DNA of 43,681 nucleotides from Bacteroidota bacterium (GTDB lineage: Bacteria > Bacteroidota > Bacteroidia > Bacteroidales > UBA7960), in contig REDJ01000122.1 of NCBI GenBank assembly GCA_007693555.1, positions 1-43,681 on the forward strand, written 5' to 3'. Each line of letters begins with the position of its first letter. The first letter of the stretch is position 1. Both the position numbers and the translations under genes were made by a program. A model generated the notes under the pieces. It had not been told where the DNA came from and searched no databases. It was given only the letters and a program-made list of their open reading frames with translations. Positions 1 through 7,308 of the stretch are shown here, in pieces.

Positions 1-191
1 CGGCAAAGTTCCAGGCCGTTGATTTCAGGAAGGATAATATCAGAAATAATCAGATCAAAATCCTGACCCAGTGCCAGTTTTAAACCCATCTTACCATCGT
101 AGGCCACTCTTGTCTCATAACTATTTTCTTCCAGACCCCGTTTGATGATATTGGCCAGCCGCTGATCGTCTTCAATGATGAGAATTTGCAT
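1..191 (-). CDS. Response regulator, N-terminal receiver domain (partial)
   Basis: The reverse strand from an ATG at 191 reads 63 codons without a stop to the window edge. It begins MQILIIEDDQRLANIIKRGL, and SDIILPEINGLEL follows near residue 50. This is the start of a CheY-like receiver domain: the acidic pair D8/D9 follows the first strand and D51 is the expected phospho-acceptor. The output domain lies outside the window, so it cannot be said whether this is an OmpR-type regulator or another class, although the spacing is typical of OmpR/PhoB proteins. A TAnnTTTG box lies just upstream (213-220). The partner kinase is not visible; the two kinases at the other end of the window are too far away to assign. 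Confidence 0.88.
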   Translation of the reverse strand, partial: MQILIIEDDQRLANIIKRGLEENSYETRVAYDGKMGLKLALGQDFDLIISDIILPEINGLELC

Positions 192-212
192 AGTTTAGAA
201 AAATGATTAACC

Positions 213-220
213 CAAAAGTA
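213..220 (-). promoter_or_regulatory. Candidate -7 promoter box (TACTTTTG) for the response regulator
   Basis: The reverse strand reads TACTTTTG, an exact match to the Bacteroidota -7 consensus TAnnTTTG, 22 bases upstream of the response regulator ATG. This implies a very short leader. No convincing TTG at the -33 position was found. Confidence 0.45.
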
Positions 221-351
221 TAAAAAATAAATGCAAAACTGAAAGTGGGGTATTTGCTGAAGTTGCAAACATTGAGTTAAATGCCTAACTTAAAGGTATT
301 ATGTTTTGACACACTTATTTGACCAGTCTTAAATATTGAAATACAAAGCAT

Positions 352-370
352 TTAAGGGATTGCATCCCTG
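352..370. repeat. Palindromic element, copy 1
   Basis: The sequence is TTAAGGGATTGCATCCCTG. The arms AGGGAT and ATCCCT are perfect inverted repeats around a 3-base centre. It matches the element at 440-458 at 17 of 19 positions in the same orientation. It could be a repressor or activator site for the neighbouring response regulator gene, or a dispersed repeat. Confidence 0.6.
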
Positions 371-439
371 GACACAGTAGCAGATTATTCAGGCTTACAG
401 ATAAAATAATACTTTATTAAAAAAAACAGGCATGATGAA

Positions 440-458
440 TTAAGGGATGCCATCCCTG
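440..458. repeat. Palindromic element, copy 2
   Basis: The sequence is TTAAGGGATGCCATCCCTG, with arms AGGGAT and ATCCCT. It starts 88 bases after the start of copy 1 and 35 bases from the end of the prolyl-tRNA editing gene. Confidence 0.6.
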
Positions 459-492
459 CCATTAAGTTCAAACTTTTCAACTTATCAACCCA

Positions 493-993
493 TCAATCAT
501 ACATCCTCACATACTCCCAGCCGTTGCCCAGGTGCTTCAGAAACTTCATAAAGTCATTGTAATTAATAACCAGTGAAGCAGTGTTTATGCATGGGTGAAA
601 ACTTATGGTTTTACTGTTTTTCAGATTTTCATCAATGAAAAGGTGCACGTGGTTATCCTTGTCATTAATAAGTGCCAGCGGACTCACAGAGCCGGGTTCA
701 ATACCCAGGTATTTCATCATTCGTTTGGGTGAAGCAAAGGTGAGTTTTCCCTGTTTAAGCCTTTGTTCAAGATCACGGATATTCAAGTCCTGCTTATGGT
801 CAAGTATAACCAGATAATGCCGGTTTCCTTTGTGATTGCGGAAAAACAGGTTTTTGCAATGGGTGGCATCCACGTCTTTCCAGTACTTTATGGCTTCTTC
901 GATGGTGGGCGCGGGAGGGTGGGCATAGTATTCGTAATGAATGTTCAGTTCTTCCAATAGCGCATATAATTTGGGATCTCCGTTCTTTTCCAT
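493..993 (-). CDS. Prolyl-tRNA editing deacylase (ProXp-ala/PrdX type, YbaK fold)
   Basis: The 166-residue protein belongs to the YbaK/ProX family of stand-alone editing domains, which hydrolyse mischarged aminoacyl-tRNAPro (Ala-tRNAPro for the ProXp-ala branch) in the cytoplasm. Visible signatures are HCKNLFFRNHKG (residues 45-56, with K47 matching the conserved lysine of the family), GIEPGSVSPLALIND (97-111) and FHPCINTAS (132-140). Length is normal for a free-standing domain, with no fusion to a synthetase. The gene stands alone on the minus strand with a TAnnTTTG box at 1016-1023. The alternative substrate class, Cys-tRNAPro (YbaK proper), is less likely given the motif pattern. Confidence 0.9.
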   Translation of the reverse strand: MEKNGDPKLYALLEELNIHYEYYAHPPAPTIEEAIKYWKDVDATHCKNLFFRNHKGNRHYLVILDHKQDLNIRDLEQRLKQGKLTFASPKRMMKYLGIEPGSVSPLALINDKDNHVHLFIDENLKNSKTISFHPCINTASLVINYNDFMKFLKHLGNGWEYVRMYD

Positions 994-1015
994 AGAACTA
1001 TCCTTTTAAAAAGGG

Positions 1016-1023
1016 CAAAATTA
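1016..1023 (-). promoter_or_regulatory. Candidate -7 box (TAATTTTG) for the prolyl-tRNA editing gene
   Basis: The reverse strand reads TAATTTTG, matching TAnnTTTG, 22 bases upstream of the ATG at 993. A -33 TTG is not clearly present at the expected distance. Confidence 0.4.
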
Positions 1024-1152
1024 GGAAAACTTTGCAAAAAAGATGTTGATAACACATTTGAAGTCTCTAAAAATAGTATAATACCACAGTCAAAAAAGAG
1101 AATAATTAATAAAAAGATTGTCGTTGTTAACTATTTTTTTTAATATGTTTTT

Positions 1153-1160
1153 TATCTTTG
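1153..1160 (+). promoter_or_regulatory. Candidate -7 box (TATCTTTG) for the M60 peptidase gene
   Basis: TATCTTTG matches TAnnTTTG exactly and lies 24 bases before the ATG at 1185. It overlaps the in-frame TTG at 1158, which argues that translation begins at 1185 and not at that TTG. A TTG at 1124-1126 is slightly too far away to be a standard -33 element. Confidence 0.5.
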
Positions 1161-1184
1161 TTCAAATTTCAAATTAATGAAAAA

Positions 1185-3392
1185 ATGAAAAAAACCTTCC
1201 TAACACTTACGCTGACATTTACTGCAACAATTTTCCTTATGTCAGGCAGCTGTTCAACCGATAAAGATGACATCCAAATTGAAGAACCTGCAGATTTCTA
1301 TACCCCAGGTGATGCTGAGGGTATTGCACAAGACATACAGGTTTTTATAAAATCAGCCACAGCAAGTGAGAACCAGCCCGGTGAAGATATTTTAAAAGCC
1401 CTTGACGGAGATTATAGTACTATTTACCATAGCCGATGGAATCAAACACTATTTCCTGAAGTACCCGTTGTTATAGAATTTATTTTTGATAATGAACCCG
1501 ATGTAATAGATTACATGCTATACCATCCCAGAAAAGACGGAGGTGTAAACGGATTTATCCTCAGCATGGATGTGTTTACCAGAAGTGAAGGACAGGATGA
1601 ATACTACGAATTGGGTACATTTGATTTTTCAGCCAATTCATCCACACGAAGAATTACCTTCTCCAATGGATTTAACAATCCTGCTGGAATAAAATTGGTT
1701 ATTAATGAAGGATACAATGATTTTGTTTCGGCTTCACAATTCGAGTTTTTTCAATTCAGTGAGCAAGTGGAAAGTTATGCTGATTATTTCACTGATTTGA
1801 GTTTTTCGGAAATCAAAGAAGGTGTTGGCAGAGAGCAATTAGGATTGATAGAAAATGACTTTATACGCAACATGGCACTTGCCATATATGATGGTGTTTA
1901 TGAAGAAGAAAGAATTGGCGATTATTCAACCTATCCTGATCCTGCCATTATAAGTGCAGAAAACAAAACCAACCGGATGGGATCATATGATAATATGACA
2001 GGAATTTATGTAAAAGCCGGAGAAGATGTTGTTGTATTTGTTGATGAGATAAAGGCTGAGCTGGTTTTGCGGATTGTTGATCATTATGACGGATATGGAG
2101 GTCAGGATTTCTTTCTCAATCCGGGACCCAATCGTATCACCTCACCGGTAAATGGATTGATATACCTTATTTATCATGCAGACCATAATCATCATACAAA
2201 AGTTAATATAGCATCAGGAGAAATCAACGGTTATTTTGATTTGAGCATGCATACCAATGAAGACTGGGATAAGATGATTGCCAATGCTGTCTGCGATTTT
2301 TTTGACCTCAAGGGAGAAAAATCGCATATTACATTTACAACCAATGAACTGAAACAATATGTAACCGATGCAACCCGCCTGGTTGAGGTATACGACAGCA
2401 TTGTTTTATTGCAGCAGGAGCTTATGGGATTGTACAAATATGACAGGGTACCTGATGGTCGGCTTTATTACAGAACCAATACAAGTCCGGGAGTATACAT
2501 GCATGCCACCGGAAATGCCACAGAATATGCACCTTCCACTTTGATACATATAGCCAACCATGCAAGTTTAAGAGGAGATCATATCTGGGGCCCGGCCCAC
2601 GAAACAGGGCATATTCACCAGACCCGGCCAGGCCTTATGTGGATTGGCCTTACAGAAGTAACCGTAAACATTTACTCTCAGCACGTACAAACCAGCTTTG
2701 GCAATGCTTCACGTTTGCAAACTGAAAACATTTCCGGATATAGTAATCGCTATGAAAAGGCTTTCTCGGAAATTATTGCACCCGGATTGGCTCATGGCGC
2801 GCATGATGATGTATTCTGCAAACTTGTACCCTTCTGGCAATTACAACTTTACTTTGCCAAAGCACATGATTACAATGACTTTTACAAGGATCTTCATGAG
2901 CAAATTCGCGTTAACCCAGATCCGCCTACCGACGGGCATTGCCAGATAGAGTTTGTAAAAACTGTTGTGCAGGTAGCACAAAAAGACCTTACGGAATTTT
3001 TCGAAGCCTGGGGTTTCCTCACACCCATAGATATAGATATCAATGACTACGGAACCCGACGTCTTACAGTTACGCAACAGCAAATTGACGAAACAAAAGC
3101 CTGGATTACTCAGCAGGGATATCCGGAACCTTCTGGTGTGGTGCAATACATTACTGACGCTACAGTTAACATATTTCAGACCGGAAACTCTGTAGTTGAG
3201 GGCTCTGGTAGCCGAAGCGGAGATTTACTGAACATGACCGGTTGGCAAAATGTGGCTGCCTTTGAAGTTTACCACAAAGATGAGTTATTCTTTATTTCAT
3301 CGCTCCATACTTTTTCTGTTCCGGCACTTCCGTCAAATATTAAAGTTGTTGCTGTTGGGGTGGATGGTTCAAGATACAATGTAGAATTATAA
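1185..3392 (+). CDS. Secreted M60-family (enhancin-like) zinc metallopeptidase, lipoprotein
   Basis: From ATG 1185 the protein has 735 residues. It starts with MKK, a hydrophobic segment, then LMSGSC with the lipidated Cys at about residue 23. The next residues (STDKDDIQIEE) are acidic, resembling the surface-export signal of Bacteroidota lipoproteins. About residues 45-190 look like a discoidin (F5/8 type C) domain that would bind carbohydrate. The peptidase M60 signature follows: HETGH at 472-476 and a third ligand or catalytic Glu at 491 in GLTEVTVNIYS, which fits HExGH-x(8-28)-E. Known M60 enzymes cut O-glycosylated mucin-like proteins. I infer a surface glycoprotein protease; the substrate is unknown. 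The gene is monocistronic and closed by the terminator at 3425-3465. An upstream in-frame TTG (1158) was rejected as the start. Confidence 0.88.
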   Translation: MKKTFLTLTLTFTATIFLMSGSCSTDKDDIQIEEPADFYTPGDAEGIAQDIQVFIKSATASENQPGEDILKALDGDYSTIYHSRWNQTLFPEVPVVIEFIFDNEPDVIDYMLYHPRKDGGVNGFILSMDVFTRSEGQDEYYELGTFDFSANSSTRRITFSNGFNNPAGIKLVINEGYNDFVSASQFEFFQFSEQVESYADYFTDLSFSEIKEGVGREQLGLIENDFIRNMALAIYDGVYEEERIGDYSTYPDPAIISAENKTNRMGSYDNMTGIYVKAGEDVVVFVDEIKAELVLRIVDHYDGYGGQDFFLNPGPNRITSPVNGLIYLIYHADHNHHTKVNIASGEINGYFDLSMHTNEDWDKMIANAVCDFFDLKGEKSHITFTTNELKQYVTDATRLVEVYDSIVLLQQELMGLYKYDRVPDGRLYYRTNTSPGVYMHATGNATEYAPSTLIHIANHASLRGDHIWGPAHETGHIHQTRPGLMWIGLTEVTVNIYSQHVQTSFGNASRLQTENISGYSNRYEKAFSEIIAPGLAHGAHDDVFCKLVPFWQLQLYFAKAHDYNDFYKDLHEQIRVNPDPPTDGHCQIEFVKTVVQVAQKDLTEFFEAWGFLTPIDIDINDYGTRRLTVTQQQIDETKAWITQQGYPEPSGVVQYITDATVNIFQTGNSVVEGSGSRSGDLLNMTGWQNVAAFEVYHKDELFFISSLHTFSVPALPSNIKVVAVGVDGSRYNVEL

Positions 3393-3424
3393 GACACTAT
3401 TACATTCAAGATTTATTAAACTTA

Positions 3425-3465
3425 AAAAATACCGGAGAAAGAAATCAATCTCCGGTATTTTTTTA
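3425..3465 (+). terminator. Rho-independent terminator after the M60 peptidase gene
   Basis: A perfect 10-base stem ATACCGGAGA / TCTCCGGTAT (3429-3438 and 3449-3458) with a 10-base loop is followed by a T-run and preceded by an A-run, so the stem can extend. It sits about 35 bases after the stop codon. Confidence 0.88.
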
Positions 3466-3516
3466 TTTCGTTTCATTTTTTTTACTTTTATCGTTACAAA
3501 CCAACAAACTAAGTTT

Positions 3517-4101
3517 ATGAAATGGATTTATAACGGAGAAAATATCCTGAACTTACCCAATGCCATTAGTTTCTACAGACTTATTACTTTCCCCATCATT
3601 CTGATTCTGGCACTTACCGGGCAAGAGTTATGGTTTGTGATTTTGATTTGTATTAACCTGGTAAGCGATATACTTGACGGTTTTATTGCAAGGACTTTTA
3701 AACTGACAACGCGTTTTGGAGCCGCACTCGATAATCTTGCCGATGTGGGCACCTATATCCTGGCCATCACAGGTTTATTCATTTTCAGATGGGATGATGT
3801 TCAGCCCCATGCCTGGTTTCTTTATATCTTCCTTGCCATTTTTGTATTGAGTTACATTGTGGCGTTTATACGTTTCGGAAAAATCCCCGGTTTGCACCTT
3901 TACGGTGCGGTTGCAGCAGGTTACATTCAGGGAGCATTCTTTTTTGTCCTGTTCGTATGGGGTTTTAACCTGTGGTTCTATTACATTGCTATAGGCTGGG
4001 GTATACTGGCTTATATTGAGAAGATATTTGTTCTTCTCGTTACCGATGATATCAAACCTGGTCTGAAAGGTTTATACTGGATCATGAAGCGCAAAAAGTG
4101 A
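3517..4101 (+). CDS. CDP-alcohol phosphatidyltransferase family membrane protein
   Basis: The 194-residue polytopic membrane protein carries the full CDP-OH-P signature at 51-76 (D-x2-DG-x2-AR-x8-G-x3-D-x3-D): D51, D54-G55, A58-R59, G68, D72, D76. These residues bind two metal ions and CDP-diacylglycerol. The family moves a phosphatidyl group from CDP-DAG to an alcohol (glycerol-3-phosphate, inositol, serine) or works in reverse on CDP-choline-type donors. The acceptor cannot be read from sequence. It is somewhat short but within family range. It stands alone between the M60 gene and the convergent transporter gene, whose stop lies 6 bases away. The organism's main PgsA or PssA could equally be elsewhere. 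Confidence 0.9.
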   Translation: MKWIYNGENILNLPNAISFYRLITFPIILILALTGQELWFVILICINLVSDILDGFIARTFKLTTRFGAALDNLADVGTYILAITGLFIFRWDDVQPHAWFLYIFLAIFVLSYIVAFIRFGKIPGLHLYGAVAAGYIQGAFFFVLFVWGFNLWFYYIAIGWGILAYIEKIFVLLVTDDIKPGLKGLYWIMKRKK

Positions 4102-4107
4102 AAGATT

Positions 4108-5877
4108 TTATAATGGCCATGCCCACATAATCATGGGTACACCTACCAAAACAATGATCACTTCAAGTGGAAGCCCCATGCGCCAGTAATCGGTAAATTT
4201 GTAACCGCCGGGCCCCATTACCAGGGTATTTGACTGGTGACCTATCGGGGTTAAAAATGCACAGGACCCGCCAACGGCCACAGCCATTAGAAACGGATCA
4301 GATGAGTAACCTAATCCGCTGGCAACACTAATCGCTATAGGTGCCATAAGCACCACAGTTGCTGCATTATTGATAATATCAGACAAAAACATGGTTACAA
4401 CCAGGATTATGGTGAGCATGGCCCAGGCAGGCATCATTTCACCCATCTCAAGAACCCATGATGCAATGAGCTTTGCACCTCCGCTGGTTTCCAGGGCAAC
4501 ACCCACGGGTATCATAGCCCCCAGCAAGACAATCACCGGCCAGTTGATACTCGTATACACATTTTTTATGGGAAGAACTCCGCTTAATACCATGCCTACT
4601 GCTGCCATTGAAAAAGCAACCTGCACAGGAAGAAGTCCGGTAACCACCAGAATAATCGAAGTTATAAAAACTCCAAGGGCCACTGGTATTTTTGTCTGAT
4701 AACCAATTCGCAAACTGCGTTGAGCCAAAGGTAAGCAACCAATAGAAGTAATGGTGTCATTCAGCACATGTTCACGCCCCTGGAGCAACAATACGTCCCC
4801 GGTTTGAAAGACCACTTTGTCTAACCGACGACGAATACGTTTTTCGCGACGGGCAATTGCCAGCAAATTAATTCCGTAACGACTGCGCAAGCGCAGATCA
4901 GAGGCCGTTCGACCAATTAAAGTTGAATCAGCCATAACAATAGCTTCAGAGACAGCAATCTTGTCAGAACCCTCTGCATCCTTTCGAAACTTCTTATCTC
5001 CAACCAGTTTTACTTTTGTATCTTCTATGAATGTTTTAAGATCATCCGCATCTGTTTCGAGAATAATAATATCATTTTTCAAAATAACTTCATGGAAATC
5101 AGGAGCATGTAATCGTTTTTTGTTGCGAACAAGCCCCAGTATCTGCATGTCTGCATCTGAGATTTCTGTAATTTCAGCAATGGTTTTTCCGATGATTTTA
5201 GCATCTTCAACAACTTCTACTTCTGTAATATAATCATCAATATCAAATGTATCCTCATCAGATTTTTTTGCGGCCCTTTTGGGCAGCAACCTCCAGCCTA
5301 TAAGCACAATAAAAGACAAGCCAGCCAGGGTTAGCACAAGACCCACAGGAGAGAAATCAAACATACCAAACGGTTCACCCATTTCATCAGCTCGAAATGT
5401 AGCTATAATAATATTCGGAGGGGTTCCAATCAATGTTATCATTCCACCCAATAAGGAAGCAAAAGCAATGGGCATTAATATATAAGATGGGGGATTTCCG
5501 CTTTTTCGTGCCATATGTATGGCAATGGGCATCATTATCGCCAAAGCTCCCACATTGTTCATAAAGGCTGATGCAACAGCAACAAGAACTGAAAGAACGG
5601 CAATTTGCAAAAGCATATTATCTCCGATTTTCATAACCCATTTCCCCAGAAGATCAATCAACCCCGAAAATTCAAGCCCTTTCCCTATGATCAATACTGC
5701 CGCCACTGTTATTACAGCAGGGTGGCCAAAACCCTTAAAAGCCTGCGCAGGATCAATAATACCAGCTATAACAAGAATAAACAGCGTAATCAATGCCACA
5801 AAATCATGACGTATACGCCCCCAGGCAAATAATATGAGAGTAACAATAAGGGTTGCGAATACTATGTTATGAGTCAT
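4108..5877 (-). CDS. SLC13/DASS-type anion permease with two RCK_C domains
   Basis: The 589-residue inner-membrane transporter has two membrane halves separated by a soluble middle. Conserved half-site motifs are NNVGALAIMMP (107-117) with GTPPNIII (151-158), and NNAATVVLMAP with PIGHQSNTLVMGPGGY in the second half. The middle (about 212-385) holds two tandem TrkA-C (RCK_C) domains, roughly 217-290 and 308-385, which in related proteins bind a regulatory ligand. The family imports dicarboxylates, sulfate or similar anions, usually with Na+. The two-RCK_C layout is common among putative sulfate or generic anion members, but the substrate is not determinable here. The gene is convergent with the CDP-alcohol gene and has a TAnnTTTG box upstream. 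Confidence 0.9.
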   Translation of the reverse strand: MTHNIVFATLIVTLILFAWGRIRHDFVALITLFILVIAGIIDPAQAFKGFGHPAVITVAAVLIIGKGLEFSGLIDLLGKWVMKIGDNMLLQIAVLSVLVAVASAFMNNVGALAIMMPIAIHMARKSGNPPSYILMPIAFASLLGGMITLIGTPPNIIIATFRADEMGEPFGMFDFSPVGLVLTLAGLSFIVLIGWRLLPKRAAKKSDEDTFDIDDYITEVEVVEDAKIIGKTIAEITEISDADMQILGLVRNKKRLHAPDFHEVILKNDIIILETDADDLKTFIEDTKVKLVGDKKFRKDAEGSDKIAVSEAIVMADSTLIGRTASDLRLRSRYGINLLAIARREKRIRRRLDKVVFQTGDVLLLQGREHVLNDTITSIGCLPLAQRSLRIGYQTKIPVALGVFITSIILVVTGLLPVQVAFSMAAVGMVLSGVLPIKNVYTSINWPVIVLLGAMIPVGVALETSGGAKLIASWVLEMGEMMPAWAMLTIILVVTMFLSDIINNAATVVLMAPIAISVASGLGYSSDPFLMAVAVGGSCAFLTPIGHQSNTLVMGPGGYKFTDYWRMGLPLEVIIVLVGVPMIMWAWPL

Positions 5878-5915
5878 AAATCAAGATTTTTAGATTTGTT
5901 GATCTTTCGGTGAAT

Positions 5916-5923
5916 CAAAATTA
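5916..5923 (-). promoter_or_regulatory. Candidate -7 box (TAATTTTG) for the SLC13 permease gene
   Basis: The reverse strand reads TAATTTTG, an exact TAnnTTTG match, 38 bases upstream of the ATG at 5877. Confidence 0.42.
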
Positions 5924-6059
5924 TAAATTGTTATGATTTTCAGGTCATTTAAAAAACTAATTATTCAGTTTTTATCTATCCCGGCCTGCTATCACTCATC
6001 CGGAAGTACAACAACTTTAATCATATCATCAAAATCCTGTTAATTAATAATAATAAAGC

Positions 6060-6088
6060 AAACTATAAGTCGGGTGCCCTTATAGTTT
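6060..6088. promoter_or_regulatory. Perfect 10-base inverted repeat upstream of the flavoenzyme gene
   Basis: The arms AAACTATAAG (6060-6069) and CTTATAGTTT (6079-6088) are separated by 9 bases. The repeat ends 3 bases before TACCTTTA (6092-6099), a near match to the -7 consensus. It therefore covers the expected -33 region and is placed like an operator. There is no T-run, so a terminator is unlikely. Confidence 0.6.
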
Positions 6089-6135
6089 ACCTACCTTTAT
6101 ATTCATTTAAAACACCAATTTAACAGAACACGATC

Positions 6136-7227
6136 ATGATCAAAGATTTTAGAATTGGAGATTTACTTATTCCGGTACCCATCGTACAGGGCGGTATGGG
6201 AGTAGGTATCTCTATGTCTGGATTGGCTGCAGCAGTGGCCAATCAGGGTGGTGTAGGTGTAATTTCGGCAGCAGGATTAGGTCTCGTGCACCGAAACTCA
6301 GCCCTTGACTACCTGCAAGCCAATATTGAAGGCTTAAAAATAGAAATACAAAAAGCGAAAGAAAAAACACAGGGCATCATTGGTGTAAACATTATGATGG
6401 CTATGACCAATTTTGCTGACCTTGTGCGTACTTCCATTACCGAAAAGGTTGACATAATCTTTTCAGGTGCAGGATTGCCGCTTGATCTGCCCAAGTTTCT
6501 CACCCCCGATAGTAAAACCAAACTCGTTCCCATTGTTTCATCAGGACGGGCCGCTAAAATTATTTGCGATAAATGGAAATCGCTGTTTGATTACCTTCCC
6601 GATGCTATTGTGGTTGAAGGCCCTAAAGCAGGTGGTCATCTTGGCTTTAAGAAAGACCAGATTACAGATGAGCATTACAGCCTTGAGGAACTTGTACCCC
6701 AGGTGGTTGATACAGTAAAATATTTTGAAGACAAATACGGGCAGGAGATTCCTGTAATTGCAGCAGGAGGAATTTACTCTGGCATGGATATCTATAACAT
6801 TTTGCAAAAAGGTGCCAAAGCGGCCCAATTGGGAACCCGCTTTGTTACGTCAGATGAATGCGATGCTTCAATGGCATTTAAGATGTCGTATATCAACGCC
6901 CATGAAAAAGATATGGAGATTATCCAAAGTCCTGTAGGCATGCCCGGAAGAGCCATAAATAATTCTTTTCTTGAAAAAGTAAAACTGGGGCTGAAAACTC
7001 CCATCAAATGCCCTTTCCACTGCATCAGAACCTGCGATATATCAAGCAGTCCCTATTGCATAGTTACAGCCCTTTATAATGCCTACAAAGGCAATATGAA
7101 AAGCGGATATGCATTTGCCGGGAGCAATGCTTACCTGGCTACAAAAATCAGCTCTGTAAAAGAAATCTTTTCAGAATTGATGGATGAGCTGCAGAGTGCC
7201 ATGAATTTTGACTCCCCAAAGACATAA
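6136..7227 (+). CDS. Nitronate monooxygenase-family FMN enzyme (FabK/NMO fold)
   Basis: The 363-residue TIM-barrel flavoprotein begins with the family N-terminus PIVQGGMGVGISMSGLAAAV (residues 14-33). It has EGPKAGGHLG (161-170, H168 at the usual catalytic position), AAGGIYSG (209-216, phosphate binding) and GTRF (233-236). NMO-type members oxidise alkyl nitronates; FabK-type members reduce enoyl-ACP, and this sequence alone does not decide between them. A Cys-rich segment at 292-308 (C-x3-C-x3-C-x7-C) is seen in a subgroup of these proteins and hints at a bound metal or Fe-S cluster. A perfect inverted repeat lies in the promoter region, and a bidirectional terminator separates the gene from the convergent T9SS cargo gene. 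Confidence 0.85.
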   Translation: MIKDFRIGDLLIPVPIVQGGMGVGISMSGLAAAVANQGGVGVISAAGLGLVHRNSALDYLQANIEGLKIEIQKAKEKTQGIIGVNIMMAMTNFADLVRTSITEKVDIIFSGAGLPLDLPKFLTPDSKTKLVPIVSSGRAAKIICDKWKSLFDYLPDAIVVEGPKAGGHLGFKKDQITDEHYSLEELVPQVVDTVKYFEDKYGQEIPVIAAGGIYSGMDIYNILQKGAKAAQLGTRFVTSDECDASMAFKMSYINAHEKDMEIIQSPVGMPGRAINNSFLEKVKLGLKTPIKCPFHCIRTCDISSSPYCIVTALYNAYKGNMKSGYAFAGSNAYLATKISSVKEIFSELMDELQSAMNFDSPKT

Positions 7228-7254
7228 AATTTCCAGTGGAATTAATTTCTCACA

Positions 7255-7287
7255 AAAAACCCGGAAGCATTAAGTTTCCGGGTTTTT
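7255..7287. terminator. Bidirectional terminator between convergent genes
   Basis: AAAAACCCGGAA (7255-7266) pairs with TTCCGGGTTTTT (7276-7287) around a 9-base loop. The A-run and T-run on the two sides allow it to end transcripts from both the flavoenzyme gene and the T9SS cargo gene. Confidence 0.88.
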
Positions 7288-7308
7288 ATATTTCGCTGCA
7301 AATGCAGA

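Larger units (their letters stand above)
192..492. other. Intergenic region with two near-identical short palindromes
   Basis: No gene is visible here. The stretch holds the promoter box of the response regulator and two 19-base palindromic elements (352-370 and 440-458) described separately. The rest is AT-rich and featureless. Confidence 0.5.

Noticed and set aside
80-268. 62-codon minus-strand open frame at the left edge
   Set aside because: The overlapping frame ending at 191 encodes a clear receiver domain, so this frame is a shadow.
1158-1187. TTG start at 1158 for the M60 peptidase
   Set aside because: The TTG overlaps a perfect -7 box and would put polar residues before the lipoprotein signal; ATG 1185 gives a standard MKK signal peptide.
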